Of a stretch of DNA of 10,631 nucleotides, positions 1 to 9,848 are shown one piece after another. Below the pieces are notes generated by a model, which worked only from the letters and a program-made list of their open reading frames with translations, did not search any database and was not told where the DNA came from. The DNA is from Daldinia sp. FL1419 (Eukaryota; Ascomycota; Sordariomycetes; Xylariales; Hypoxylaceae), in the NCBI GenBank assembly GCA_025201765.1, contig MU623763.1:1-10631 (forward strand). The letters run 5' to 3'. The stretch's first letter is position 1, and each line of letters opens with the position of its first letter. The translations under genes and the position numbers were made by a program.

Positions 1-628
1 TAAAAATTATTTTTTTATTTAATTAATTTAAATTTTTAAATATATATTAAATTAAATATATATAAAAAAGAAATAATAATAAATAAAATAATAAAATAAA
101 ATAATATAATAAAATTTATATATTTTTAAATTTTTTAAAAAAAATTATTTATTTTTAATTTAATAAATTAAAAATTTTTATATATATAATATATTAATTA
201 TATAATATTTTTTAAATAATATTAATTAAATAATAAGAAGTATAATATTTAAATAATAACCATATAATTTATAAAATGCACTATAAATACGTATTTTTAT
301 ATATAATTTTAATAATAACCTTTTATACTAAAAATAAATCCTTTTTTTCCAATTTTAATATATTATTTAATAAAATTATTATTATTTATATTAAATCAAA
401 ATAATATAATTATATAATAAAAATTATTTTAAAAATTTTATTAACCCCCCCCCTTTCTAAAATTTATATATATTCTTTTAAATATAAATAAACATTCAAA
501 AATTATTTTTTTACTTAATTAATTTAAATTATATATAATTCTTTAAAAATTATTTTTATAAAATTTTTATATAAAAATATATAATTTTTAATTTTTTTTA
601 AAAAATATTTTTTTAAAATATATTATTA
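1..628. other. Left AT-rich flank, outside the Helitron
   Basis: Almost only A and T, more extreme than the element itself. No ORF, RNA gene or transposon motif can be read. It contains a nine-base C run at 445-453 and two copies of a 31-33 bp sequence beginning AAAAATTATTTTTTTA (2-33 and 498-529). The Helitron is inserted after A628. It is probably an older, more thoroughly mutated repeat into which the Helitron jumped. Confidence 0.5.
498..529 (+). repeat. Dispersed flank repeat, copy 2 of 3
   Basis: The sequence from AAAAATTATTTTTTTA to TTAATTAATTTAAAT occurs at 2-33, here, and at about 10467-10496. Copies 1 and 2 differ by one C/T change (position 514); copy 3 has one T fewer in the T run. 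A 31-base match is unlikely by chance even in DNA made of A and T, but the similarity stops abruptly on both sides, so this may be a terminal or internal repeat of an older element flanking the Helitron. Confidence 0.5.
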
Positions 629-664
629 CTAGTTTTTTTTAGATGAGCCGCTTCGCGGCTCATC
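629..664 (-). other. Helitron 3' terminus: GC-rich hairpin plus CTAG
   Basis: The arms GATGAGCCGC (642-651) and GCGGCTCATC (655-664) pair perfectly around a 3-base loop. On the minus strand the hairpin is followed by T, eight A residues and CTAG (632-629), then T in the flank. Known of the family: a short hairpin about 10-12 bases before a terminal CTRR marks the Helitron 3' end and acts in terminating rolling-circle transfer. This is one of very few GC-rich stretches in the window, and it carries no visible mutation in either arm. Confidence 0.9.
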
Positions 665-1500
665 CCATTTTTATTATTTTACACCTCTAATCGGTTTTGA
701 ATGCTTCTATATAATCTTATTTAAACCTTTTCTATTTTTTTATTTATTATATAATAATATTATATTATTCTTTTATCTTATTGATAAATTATATGGTAAA
801 ATTACGTTATTTTATTTTTTTATTAATAAATTGTTATATTATATAATTATAGATTTTTATTTTAAATTTAAATTGGAATTATTTTTTTTTAAATGCTTTT
901 TTATATCTTTTATAATATAATTAAATTTATTTTAGTTATTTTTAATTTTATTTTTTAATGTGTATTTATTGTATAATAAAATTAAATTTATATTTTTATA
1001 GATTGTGTTCTAGTGAATTTATTTATATTAATATTTTATTTTTAATAATGATTGTAGTTAATTTATTTTAGGTAAGATTTTTTGAAAGTTTATGGGAGTT
1101 GTGAACCTTATATTATATATTACATAATTAGGTAAAATTTTATAATTATTATTAAATTTAAATTTTTTTAGATTTTAATTAATATTTTATAATGGCTTCC
1201 AATATTTGTTCTAATTTAACCTTAATGTGTAAGATTGTTATTAGTAAGGTAAGCACCTTAAAGGTGCTTATAATATTTCTTAACTGGATTAGAAAGTGTA
1301 TTTGACTTATTGTAAAAAAAAATAAAAATAAGGATATTTAATTTTTAAAAAATTTTTAATTAATAATTGGCAATCTTAATTGGAATTTTATATTTATTTT
1401 TACTTAAGATTTTCATAATAAATTGTATTTTTTCCCTTTATATAATTTAATCTTTGAGATAAATAATTTATTTAAGAAAATGTTTTTTAATTTTAAGATT
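665..1500. other. 3' subterminal region of the Helitron
   Basis: Non-coding as far as I can tell. The first 60 bases next to the terminal hairpin (up to about 720) are less AT-rich than the rest (for example TACACCTCTAATCGG). The plus strand here is rich in T and G and poor in C, as in the RepHel body above 3770. Around 1330-1190 one minus frame is open for roughly 50 codons (TISQIHFLIQLRN), in the frame of ATG 1952, so a continuation of a decayed ORF cannot be excluded. Confidence 0.4.
1250..1270. repeat. Perfect 10-bp inverted repeat
   Basis: TAAGCACCTT (1250-1259) and AAGGTGCTTA (1261-1270) are perfect inverted repeats around a single base, and they keep GC content against an AT-rich background. 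They lie about 600 bases inside the Helitron 3' end. Symmetry in both arms suggests a selected structure or a mutation-poor patch; no function is known. Confidence 0.6.
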
Positions 1501-2502
1501 GATGTTGATTATATATTTTATATAATTTGGTGTTTTAAATAGATTTAAAAAATATATATTAATAATATTATTATTAGTATAATGGATAATTTTAATGTAT
1601 ATTTTATTATTTTTGCTTTTAATTATATTATTTTAAATATTAATAAGATTTATAGTTTATTATTAAATGATATTTATTTCTTTAATTTTTTTATAAAAAT
1701 TAAAAATATTATTTTTGTGATTTATAATTAAATGTTATTTTTGTTAATAATTATAAAAGTAATTTTATCTTTTTTTATGTTTTTATTTGTATTGATTGTG
1801 AATGTTTATTATATTTAGCTGTTTATGGGTTTATGGTTGGAATTGTTCTTCTGTTAAATATGGTATGTTTGTATTGTATAAAGAATAATGGTATTTTTTA
1901 TTGTTGTATTGTTGTCCTTAGTTGTTTTAATGGGGCTTGTACCTCTTGCCATTACAATAGTAGTGGTAGTAAATGCTTATATTGATTTAATATATGTTTT
2001 TATTATTGATTTTTATTAATTATTGTTGAAAAATAAATTAATATATTATAGCCTTATTTAAATGTAGTAGAATGGGGGGTATTTCTACCATTACATCAGC
2101 GGATAGATTAATACTATCCTGATCTAAATCAATCAATGATAATAATGCCTTATTATTATTTTATAGGTTTAAAATTATTCAGCAAGAAATTAAAAGGTTA
2201 GATAATATAATTAATTAAATTAGGTAAAATATAAAGATAAATATCATATATCTTTATTAATTTTAAAAAATTATTAATAATTTGTTTTTTTAAGATAATG
2301 ATAATATCTGGAGTTTTTGGTAGGTTTTTTTTTATAAGGTTAATTGGTAAATATTATGAATGTTAGGTGGTATTATAGGTTTAGCAATGAATAAAAAAGG
2401 GTAAAAATAGGTTATATTATTTCTTTAATTTTTTTAATATTATGATTTCTTTTAACTATACCTATATAATTATATTAATTGTTATTGGTTTAAATAATTC
2501 AT
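1500..2502 (-). pseudogene. Possible second decayed ORF of the Helitron, function unknown
   Basis: A minus-strand frame (codon starts at multiples of 3) begins at ATG 2502, about 107 bases past the RepHel stop. It has a stop-free stretch at about 2156-2041 that reads ALLSLIDLDQDSINLSADV and MVEIPPILLHLNKAIIY. Further down, 1971-1850 reads YYHYYCNGKRYKPH and later YSLYNTNIPYLTEEQF. Tyr codons here (TAC/TAT) could be mutated Cys codons (TGC/TGT), which would give a Cys-rich, zinc-finger-like pattern. Stops are about one per 13 codons, denser than in RepHel. A competing frame starts at ATG 1952 (MARGTSPIKTT) and is open for about 38 codons, so the frame is not settled below 1960. I recognise no family. 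Confidence 0.3.
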
Positions 2503-2639
2503 TTTTTTTTAATAATTTATTACTCTTCCCATACACTAAATAATTATTATTTATTTAAATATGCATTATTTATTTTAAATATTAGTGTTATATGATTTTC
2601 ACTAACTTTTAAAATATTTTAAGATATATTACATTTAAA

Positions 2640-3990
2640 AAATTTAAATTTAATTTAAGTGATTTTAATATTCTTAATCTTTGAATACTCCTAACCTTAG
2701 ATATCGCCACGTAAAATTGGCTGTAAGTAAAAGGTAGGAATTATAAATTAACATTAATAACATCAAAAAATTAACCTTATAATTTATTTATAATTATAAT
2801 AAAATAAACCAAAACTAAGAACTATCATCAAAACCACAGAAATGGCTAATCACTATCATCTTAAATCAATTTTATTTTAGAAATTATATGAACCTTTTTA
2901 TCAAATTTTTCCCTAATTATTTATACTTTAATATTGTACCTTCCAAATTAGATAACCACCAATCAAATACTATTACAAAGATTTTTATTAAGATTTAAAT
3001 TATATAATAACATAATTAGAATGCCAATCTTTAATTATAATTTAATTAAGGGTATTTTTACTAGCTATAGGGATTATATTATTTTTATTAGTAGCTAATG
3101 GAGATTTTTATTACTTATTATAATATAATTATTAATAAATTAATATACCTTAAATTTTCTAGGGATTTTTTAAAGTAGGTTATTATTAATTATATTAATT
3201 AAAATATTATATATAAATAAAATATATTAAGTAAAAAAAGTTGTAAAAATTTAATTAATTATATTTAATAATGTTTAAAAATATATATAATCATATAACT
3301 ATTAATTGTTTTTGAATATCTTCATTAAATTGGGTAATGAAATCATTCTATCTTGCTTAGGATTATAAGAGATTTCACGGAACCATCTAATAAATTTAAT
3401 ATTATTTGTATTTATTTATACAACCCTTATATTTACAATAAAAGCTAATTATCAAAACTAAATCTATATAAATAAATTTTATAAACAAACATTAACAATT
3501 TACAAATACAACCCTTTCTAAACCACAAATAAAATTTATATAAAATCTTTTCTAAAAAAAGTAAGGATATTATTAAATAATAAATTATTTTTCTATATAT
3601 TACATAATATTTTATAAATAACCTTAAAAACATATTTATATTATATGGTTATTTTATCTTAAATAATTAATAATATTTGCTAAAAAAGTTTGGTAACCAT
3701 TAATTCCTATTAAATAAAATAAATTAAATTAATATTAAATTTAATTAAAATATTGAATTATAAATGAGTTATCCTCCTTCTAAATAGTAAAAGAGCTATT
3801 ATTCTTAATGAAATTGCGTATAAGATTATTTTATCTTCTAAATAATAATAGTGATAAAATATTAAATATAAAAAAGTTTTTTTAGTTTTGGTAGTATTTT
3901 AAAGGTAAAAATATGTATTATAAAGATTATTTTATATTATTTTTATAATTATTTCAAATATAAGGTATTGGTATTTATTGAATTTAGGTA
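2640..3990 (-). other. Helicase part of RepHel, Pif1-like, motifs degraded
   Basis: Seen in the RepHel frame: the Walker A site at 3898-3875 now reads NTTKTKKT followed by FLY, where G-P/A-A-G-T-G-K-T is expected, so every glycine is lost. The following block KIILYAISLRIIALLLF matches the usual K-I-V-L-x-V-A-S-S-G-I-A-A-L-L-L stretch. Walker B at about 3670-3644 reads LII-stop-DKI for L-I-I-W-D-E-V. The D-F-A-Q-I-L-P-V motif at 3553-3521 reads DFI-stop-ILFVV. A later segment reads RWFREISYNP (about 3383-3354). The C-terminal motifs survive as INK near 2785 and FYVAISKVRS near 2716-2687. Known: this helicase unwinds donor DNA during strand transfer. It would be non-functional here even if translated. 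Confidence 0.92.
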
Positions 3991-4945
3991 GTATTTAATC
4001 TTGTAAAGTTGTTTCTTGTTTTTTATTATAACTTAACTCATTATTTAAAAGTTAATTTCTTTTTTCTTTTTCTTAATTATGAATAGGATTAAAGAGATTA
4101 ATTTCTGATCAATTTTAATTCTTTATAATGGCTTATTTAATTAAATAAAGTTTATAATTAAGATAAATTATTTTAATAAAGATTAATAAATTAGGATAAT
4201 CTATTATTATTCTTAATAAATTATTATAAAATTATTTTTTATATTTAATTTATATATTTAAAAGTAATTAATAATTATTATTATTAATAATATGAGTGAA
4301 TATGATCTTTAATTGTTTATTAGAAATAAATATGTTTATTTTTTTAAAAAAATATTCCTAATATTTTTCATCTTTTAATAGGTTTTATGCTTTATAAGTT
4401 TGTTGGAAAGTATTATATTAAATGCCTTTGTAAATAAATAAATCTAATTAATTAATAATTTTTAAGATTATTATAAATAATATTTATAAATAAAATCTTT
4501 TTCTAATTTTTGGGTGGATAAAGTAAATATAATTAATTTTTCCCTTTATTTTATATGTATATTTGGCCCATTTTTTCCTAAGAAACCATTGGAAGTTATT
4601 AAGAAAATCTTAATATAAAATATATTATTTATCTTAATTATTTTTATTATAATTAAATTATGCGATTAATATTAAATAATTTTATTTAATTATTTATATT
4701 AATAATTCTACATTTTTATTTATATTATAGGTTAATTTGTTTTTATTAAAGAAGTAAATGGTTAGAGGTTAAACTTCAGGTTCAATATTGTAAATAGGAT
4801 ATTTAAATATTTAATTTATAATTTTGAAAGGCTTAATAAATTGATTATATAAATATTTGTTAATTTTGTTGTAGTTTTAAATTTATTAATTAGGATTGGT
4901 TTATGTTTTTTCCATTTGTAAATGTATAGTAATTTTATTATTATT

Positions 4946-6598
4946 TTTATAAATATATTTATGGATATATTTGATAGTTTTAATTAAAATATATATTTTT
5001 ATATTAATATGGGTTTGGTATTTTTAGTTTAAATAAGGGTTGTACGGGATTATTTAATTATTATTAAGTATTTGTAGCTTTAAATTGTTATTGGGGATTT
5101 TGGTTGTAGGCCTTTGCTTATAAATTGGATAGTTATTGAGATTTATTATTATTTTAGTATAAAATGGCTTTAAAAAGTCTTTAAAGTAGGTGTTCTTAAC
5201 CATATATAGAGAATTTGACCTATTTTGCTTATAAAATCCATATATTATATTTAAAAATATTATCTTTTATAAGATGTTATCCAGGTTAATATTTGGTTTG
5301 GGTACTTCTGCATAAACCACTCTATCAATATACACTAATTATAAATAAAGGTTGTGATTGGTGTTTACCAAAAAGATTAAATAATGTATATGTGGTAAGC
5401 CTTATTTTTGATATTTGATAATTTATATTAACCTTGTATATATTCTAAAATATGATTGTGATTTTATATCCTCTAAAAACGCCGTACGTTTTTAATTAAA
5501 GATTCTTATGCTAATGTTGGGCTGGTTATTCATAATCTGTCCCAGAAGAAGCTCATTTTTAATTTCTGGTTAATTTAGGTTTATTATAAAGGTAATAAAT
5601 AGTGTTAGGTAATCGAATTTATGAACAATAGTTATTAAATCTTAATAACAATAAGATATAAATCTTTTCAAGTTTGTGAACATTGCCAATAAATAAGTAA
5701 TGTACCTGATTAATAATATATTAATATTTTTGGTTGATATTATATTGTTAAGGCTATTCTTAAAAGCCTTATAAAAATCACTTTATTTATATTATAATTG
5801 ATTAAGAAGGTTTTGTTCCATTATAATCCAAGTATTAATTAAATATTGTTAAAAGAGTTGTCCAAAAGCAAAAGGCATTAGTTCTTGCTGATGGTGATTG
5901 TAAAGGTAAAATTGAAAGTATTATTATAATGTTAAATTTGTTTTTTTATGGCCGTTTTTATTGATAAATATTATTAAATTTTATCTAATCCTTCTATATG
6001 GCCATATTAAAGGATAGGAAAGGGGTATATAAGATGGGTAAGTAATTGGGATTCTTATGTAAAAATATATAAAAAAACCCGAAATATCTTATTTAACCAA
6101 AATAATTTCTTTTCACTATTGTTTTATACTAGATACATCCAGAATAATTCCAGCAACATTATCTGTCGTTGGAAGATTCTTTTATTTCTAATTAATACCT
6201 TCCTTAATAATAAAGTCCAGATTTGGCTTTAAGATTGTTTTAATTTAAATTTGATTAATCTTATTTTTTTTTAATTAGTATATAATATCCTATAATTGTT
6301 CCTGAGTGGTGATATATTTTTTTATATAAGGATTTTTCTTATAGATTTTTTTAGATAATTATATTAAGATATTTGTATCTAAATTATTATTGTTTGCTAT
6401 TATTTAATATTAAAAAGTTATTTATAGATTGTAAAAATATAATTGGGTATATTATGATTTTTTGTTTAATATTATATTTATTAGGTTAATTTAATAATAT
6501 AAAGTTCTTTATATTTAGAAGTAGTTCAGTCTTATATTACTATTGGAATAATTGATAGATTTACAATATATAGAGGTAAAAATAAATATTAAATTGTA
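4946..6598 (-). other. Rep part of RepHel: Helitron_like_N region and HUH/two-tyrosine nuclease
   Basis: Seen, from N to C: an F-T-S block after YYNL (about 6604-6560), LPTTDNVAGII (6175-6143), YPSYIPLSYPL (around 6040-6008), YFQFYLYN and FAFGQLF (about 5930-5850), LFITF followed by PEIKNELLLGQ (about 5610-5537) and KRTAFLEDI. These follow the order of the Helitron helicase-like N-terminal domain. The HUH metal-binding motif survives as PHIH (His codons at 5392-5390 and 5386-5384). The paired catalytic tyrosines survive in YIHKY (codons starting 4969 and 4957). Known: these tyrosines nick DNA and form the covalent 5' link in rolling-circle transposition. Stops fall where Trp (the N-W-P-E-I site), Arg (before GLPHIH) and Gln (LF-stop-QYL) are expected, as transitions would produce. 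Confidence 0.92.
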
Positions 6599-6799
6599 AT
6601 ATTGAATGTTCTTTCTAAATAATTTAATTTTAGGATTAATTTTAATAAATAATAATTATAAAAATTTAGGTAATTTATAAGTTTTTACTAAATTAATATT
6701 TTTGTTTTTGTAATATGAATTATAGATTCCAATTTTCCCTATTTTATCCTCTAATTATTTATTTAATTAATATAATGCATTATATATATTATATTGTTT

Positions 6800-8269
6800 A
6801 TTTATGGCCTTATTATTATAAATTTTAGTTATTAAGGGATTGTTCTTTAACAACCAAAATAAATATTATATAAGAAATTTTAATTCTTACTAATTATGAC
6901 TTTCATATAGGTAATCAACTATAAATACCATTAGCCTTTTAAGAAGGCAACTTTATTTAGTAAAAAATTTTGATTGTTGTTATTTAGGAATTTTATATGG
7001 TTAAATAGTTATGGAAGGTTTGGAATAATCTTCTAATATTATTAACCTTTTAGGAGGATGATTTTGTTTAATAAGAACTAATATTTTAATTTAAATTCTT
7101 TTTGGAGTGTTTATTATATTTGGATTAAGTTTTCTTAATGGTTAGTGCTGTTTTGGAGTATAATGTGGTTAATATATCTTATAAAAAAGATTGGTATTAG
7201 GATTTGTATGTAATTTAAAAAGGTTTTAAATTTTTTTATATTTAATATATATTTTTATAAAAATGGGAGTGTTTATTAGGAAATGATAATTTTTGAAAAA
7301 GGAAGTTAATAATAAAGTTTTTTTTGGAAAATAGTTTTAATATTTATAAATTAATATCTATATATTTATATATTTATATATTTATTATAAAAAATAAAAG
7401 AAATATTAATAATTTATTTATTTTTATTTTTCCTCTTTTGCTATACTTGTTTTAGAAGAGTTAAAAATAAAAATTACTTCTGATTTACTGTTATTAAAAT
7501 TGTTTGTAAAATCATATTAAATAGGAGGTCTAGTTCTTTATTTATCTTCACCAATCTTTCGTTTCTTAAAATAGGGTATTAATAATTGAAGCTTTTGTTT
7601 AATAATAGGGTTAAGAAAAGGTAAACCAATATTAGAACCTTTTGTAAAACCTTTATTATCATTATTTGTTAAATTATTCTTAAAATAATTTCATTTAATT
7701 TTAAATGGAGTGGATGGTTTATAATTAATATTAATTTAATTTATAAATTTATATTTTTGGTGATTAGGGGTATTTTGTAGTTTAGTTATTAATTTTTAGG
7801 GGGGGGTAATATTATTTAACAAAGAAAATATAATTGTAACTTTATTCTTTTTAAATTTATAATGTTAGAAAGAGTTATGAATTAATAGTAATAAATTAAA
7901 ATTTATATAAGAGATTGGGTAGTTTTGATTATTATTATTTGTGCCTTAAAGGATTTGTTTAATTGGTGTTATTATTTGAGAAAGTGTATTTAGAAGAGGT
8001 TTATATAGTTTAGGGATTGTATTACGTAAGTATAATTTGAAGGCTTTGGAGGTAGTAAGGTTTTGAATGGAATGATATTTATATTATAAATTTTTTTTTT
8101 TAGGTGTAAGATTTTTGTAGTTGAAGCAAATAGGATCATCCGTTAAAACCCTGAAGAATTTGTGAGATTTTGTTTGTATATAGATTTGACATTTCTTATT
8201 AGGTTCTGATGGGAAGTTCATATAAAATGGAATTGTATTTCTGAGGTTGTGGGTATATTAAAAGAACAT
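6800..8269 (-). other. RepHel N-terminal region, unrecognised, unusually open
   Basis: About 490 codons in the RepHel frame ahead of the first motif I recognise. Seen: 8257-8087 is open for 57 codons, and 8257 down to about 7949 contains one stop in 103 codons; 7693-7541 is open for 51 codons. In DNA this AT-rich, roughly one codon in ten should be a stop by chance, so these runs support real coding sequence in the same frame as the downstream motifs. Readable pieces include FFRVLTDDPICFNYKNLTPK and GLPFLNPIIKQKLQLLIPYF. I cannot assign a domain. It could be a long RepHel N-terminus or a separate upstream gene that happens to share the frame; the uninterrupted frame favours the first. Confidence 0.6.
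7361..7384. repeat. Microrepeat, three copies of TATATTTA
   Basis: Three exact 8-bp copies in a row inside the N-terminal part of the RepHel pseudogene. The total of 24 bases keeps the reading frame. Probably low-complexity expansion after decay. Confidence 0.6.
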
Positions 8270-8770
8270 TTTAAAAATATAAATAAAAGTAATATATTAA
8301 AAATATAAAAATTAATTTTAATATTAAAAATTTAAGATTTTTTAATTGATATTAATTGGGTCTTTAAAGTGATTATTAGTCCTAAAGGTGTAATAAAAGA
8401 GATAGGTAATAGGTATTTTATATTAAATTGCAAAATTATGTTATTTTTTATGATAATAATTTTTTTTAATAATATAATTATAAAAAATATTTAATAATTC
8501 CTATAATTATCCTATTTATATTAATTGGGAGTGGAAGTAAATTCATTGCCTTTATTTATTCTTAATTATGGATTATTAAGATCTTTAACTTTAAAAATAT
8601 AATTTTAAATTTCTATTAATAATTGATGTTAATTTTTAAGGGTATAAAGAAGAAGGCATTAATTATAAACTTACGCAATCAATTTTTAGCGTATTTTATT
8701 AGATATTTTATGTTATAAATTAAAACCAATAATAAAAGTTAAACCTAAAATTAAAATAAAAATTAATAAG
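8270..8770. other. Stretch upstream of RepHel, no recognisable feature
   Basis: Between the presumed RepHel start and the tandem array, on the minus strand. All frames are full of stops, and I see no motif, repeat or RNA structure. If the element had a RepHel promoter and leader, part of it should lie here, but no core element can be picked out of the AT-rich background. A short less-degraded patch (about 8655-8695, with ACGCAATC and AGCGTATT) is visible and unexplained. Confidence 0.5.
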
Positions 8771-9551
8771 GATTAATAAATATTGTAAGTTTGTATTGTA
8801 AATAGGTTTATAAGTGATTTTTAAGGGTTTATAAGATTATTTATTAATATACTATCTTATAATATCCTATATTATAATATAAGGTAAATAAATTGAATGG
8901 AATTGGTAAGAATTAATAAAGATTATAAGTCTATGTTGTAAGTAGGGTTATAAGTAATGTTTAAGGGTTTATAAGATTATTTATTAATATGTTATCTTAT
9001 AATTTCTTGTATTATAATATAAAGTAAATAAATTAAATGGAGTTAGTAAGAATTAATAAAAATTATAAATCTATATTATAAATAAGGTTATAAATGATAT
9101 TTAAAGACTTATAAAATTGTTTATTAATATATTATTTTGTAATTTCTTATATCATAATATAAGGTAAATAGGTTAAATGGAGTTAGTAAGAATTAATAAA
9201 AATTATAAATCTATATTATAAATAAGGTTATAAGTAACATTTAAGGATTTATAAAATTATTTATTAATATGTTATCTTATAATTTCTTATACCATAATAT
9301 AAAATAAATAAATAATAAAAATTAATCCTAATTGATTTCAAAACTAAACAAAATCAATAAGAATTAATAAAGATTATAAATCTATATTATAAATAAAATT
9401 ATAAATAATATTCAAAAATTTACAAAATTATTTATTAATATATTGTTTTATAATTTCCTATATTATAATATAAAGTAAATAGGTAATAAAGATTAATTTT
9501 AATTAATATTAAAATTAAATAAAATTAATAAATATTTAATATTGTAAATGG
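8771..9551. repeat. Tandem array, unit about 140 bp, five units plus a partial, diverged by transitions
   Basis: The motif (A/G)ATTAATAAA recurs at 8771, 8911, 9051 and 9191, exactly 140 bp apart, then at 9362 (171 bp on) and 9523 (161 bp on, partial unit). Each full unit also holds the block TTTATTAATAT and a TATAATATAA tract near its end. The fourth and fifth units carry extra bases just before the next start (around 9311-9345 and 9483-9515). Differences between units are mostly G/A and C/T: for example GTCTATGTTGTAAGTAGG in unit 2 is ATCTATATTATAAATAAGG in unit 3. The array lies between the Helitron 5' end and RepHel, in its upstream region. A promoter or Rep-binding role is only a possibility. 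Confidence 0.88.
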
Positions 9552-9848
9552 CTAAACAACCTTATAAAAATGTAGAAATTCTTGTAACTCCCTATATTAT
9601 AAGAATTAGTAATTAGTAATATATATTAATTTTAGTTGAACAATTTTAAGGGGGATTTTATTAATATAAATTTTTATTTAATTGAAAAAGTTATACACTA
9701 TAAGAAGCCACAAGCACGCGCACAGGGTACAAAAAAAATCCCAAATTATTTTAATTCATTATATTAATTTAAAATTTATTTAAAAATATTAATAATTAAT
9801 ATTATTTAAAAATTAACTAAATTTATAATCTTTTAAAATATTTTACAT
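9546..9848. other. 5' subterminal AT-rich DNA with a small GC island
   Basis: Mostly A and T with no coding potential. One island at 9705-9730 (containing GCACGCGCAC) keeps five CpA dinucleotides and two CpG in about 25 bases, so it escaped the mutation that removed such sites elsewhere. It lies about 240 bases inside the Helitron 5' end. No function can be assigned; being a conserved subterminal signal or a chance remnant are both possible. Confidence 0.5.

Larger units (their letters stand above)
2609..8269 (-). pseudogene. RepHel: Helitron replication initiator fused to Pif1-like helicase, many premature stops
   Basis: This is the transposase of the element: an HUH rolling-circle endonuclease (Rep) fused to a superfamily 1 Pif1-like helicase. 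A single minus-strand frame (codon starts at 3n+1) carries recognisable motifs over its whole length, interrupted by dozens of TAA, TAG and TGA codons but with no frameshift seen. Taking ATG at 8269 as residue 1: finger-like IYNSYYKN near 515, LPTTDNVAGII near 699, YPSYIPLSYPL near 744, PEIKNELLLGQ near 901, GLPHIH near 957, IKYIHKYIYK near 1099, degraded Walker A near 1458, Walker B near 1538, the degraded GGDFAQILPV motif near 1575, and FYVAISKVRSIQRLRIL near 1852. The in-frame TAA at 2611-2609 ends the similarity but may itself be a mutation. The start is a guess: four in-frame TAA codons lie just upstream of 8269, and ATG 8221 is an alternative. About 1,887 codons fits fungal RepHel proteins. 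Confidence 0.93.

Noticed and set aside
642..664. A hairpin next to a T run, like a bacterial rho-independent terminator
   Set aside because: The element and its RepHel are eukaryotic, and the hairpin sits at the Helitron-specific distance from a terminal CTAG|T.
1930..2095. Two similar AATGGGG...CCATTACA blocks (1929-1957 and 2071-2095) as inverted-repeat sites
   Set aside because: The arms are only 5-6 bp and imperfect, and the similarity between the blocks is short; too weak to call.
3445..3633. A 62-codon open frame on the minus strand
   Set aside because: It lies within the RepHel helicase region but in a different frame; the real frame there reads the degraded Walker B to D-F-A-Q-I-L-P-V stretch. 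It is a by-product of AT-rich decay.
2609..8269. A live gene read with a ciliate-type code (TAA/TAG as Gln)
   Set aside because: Some stops fall at Gln positions, but others fall where Trp or Arg is required, TGA also occurs, and invariant residues such as the Walker A glycines are changed. Mutation explains all of these; recoding does not.
8771..9551. CRISPR-like array
   Set aside because: The whole 140-bp unit is repeated, with no alternation of short repeats and unique spacers, in a eukaryotic element.
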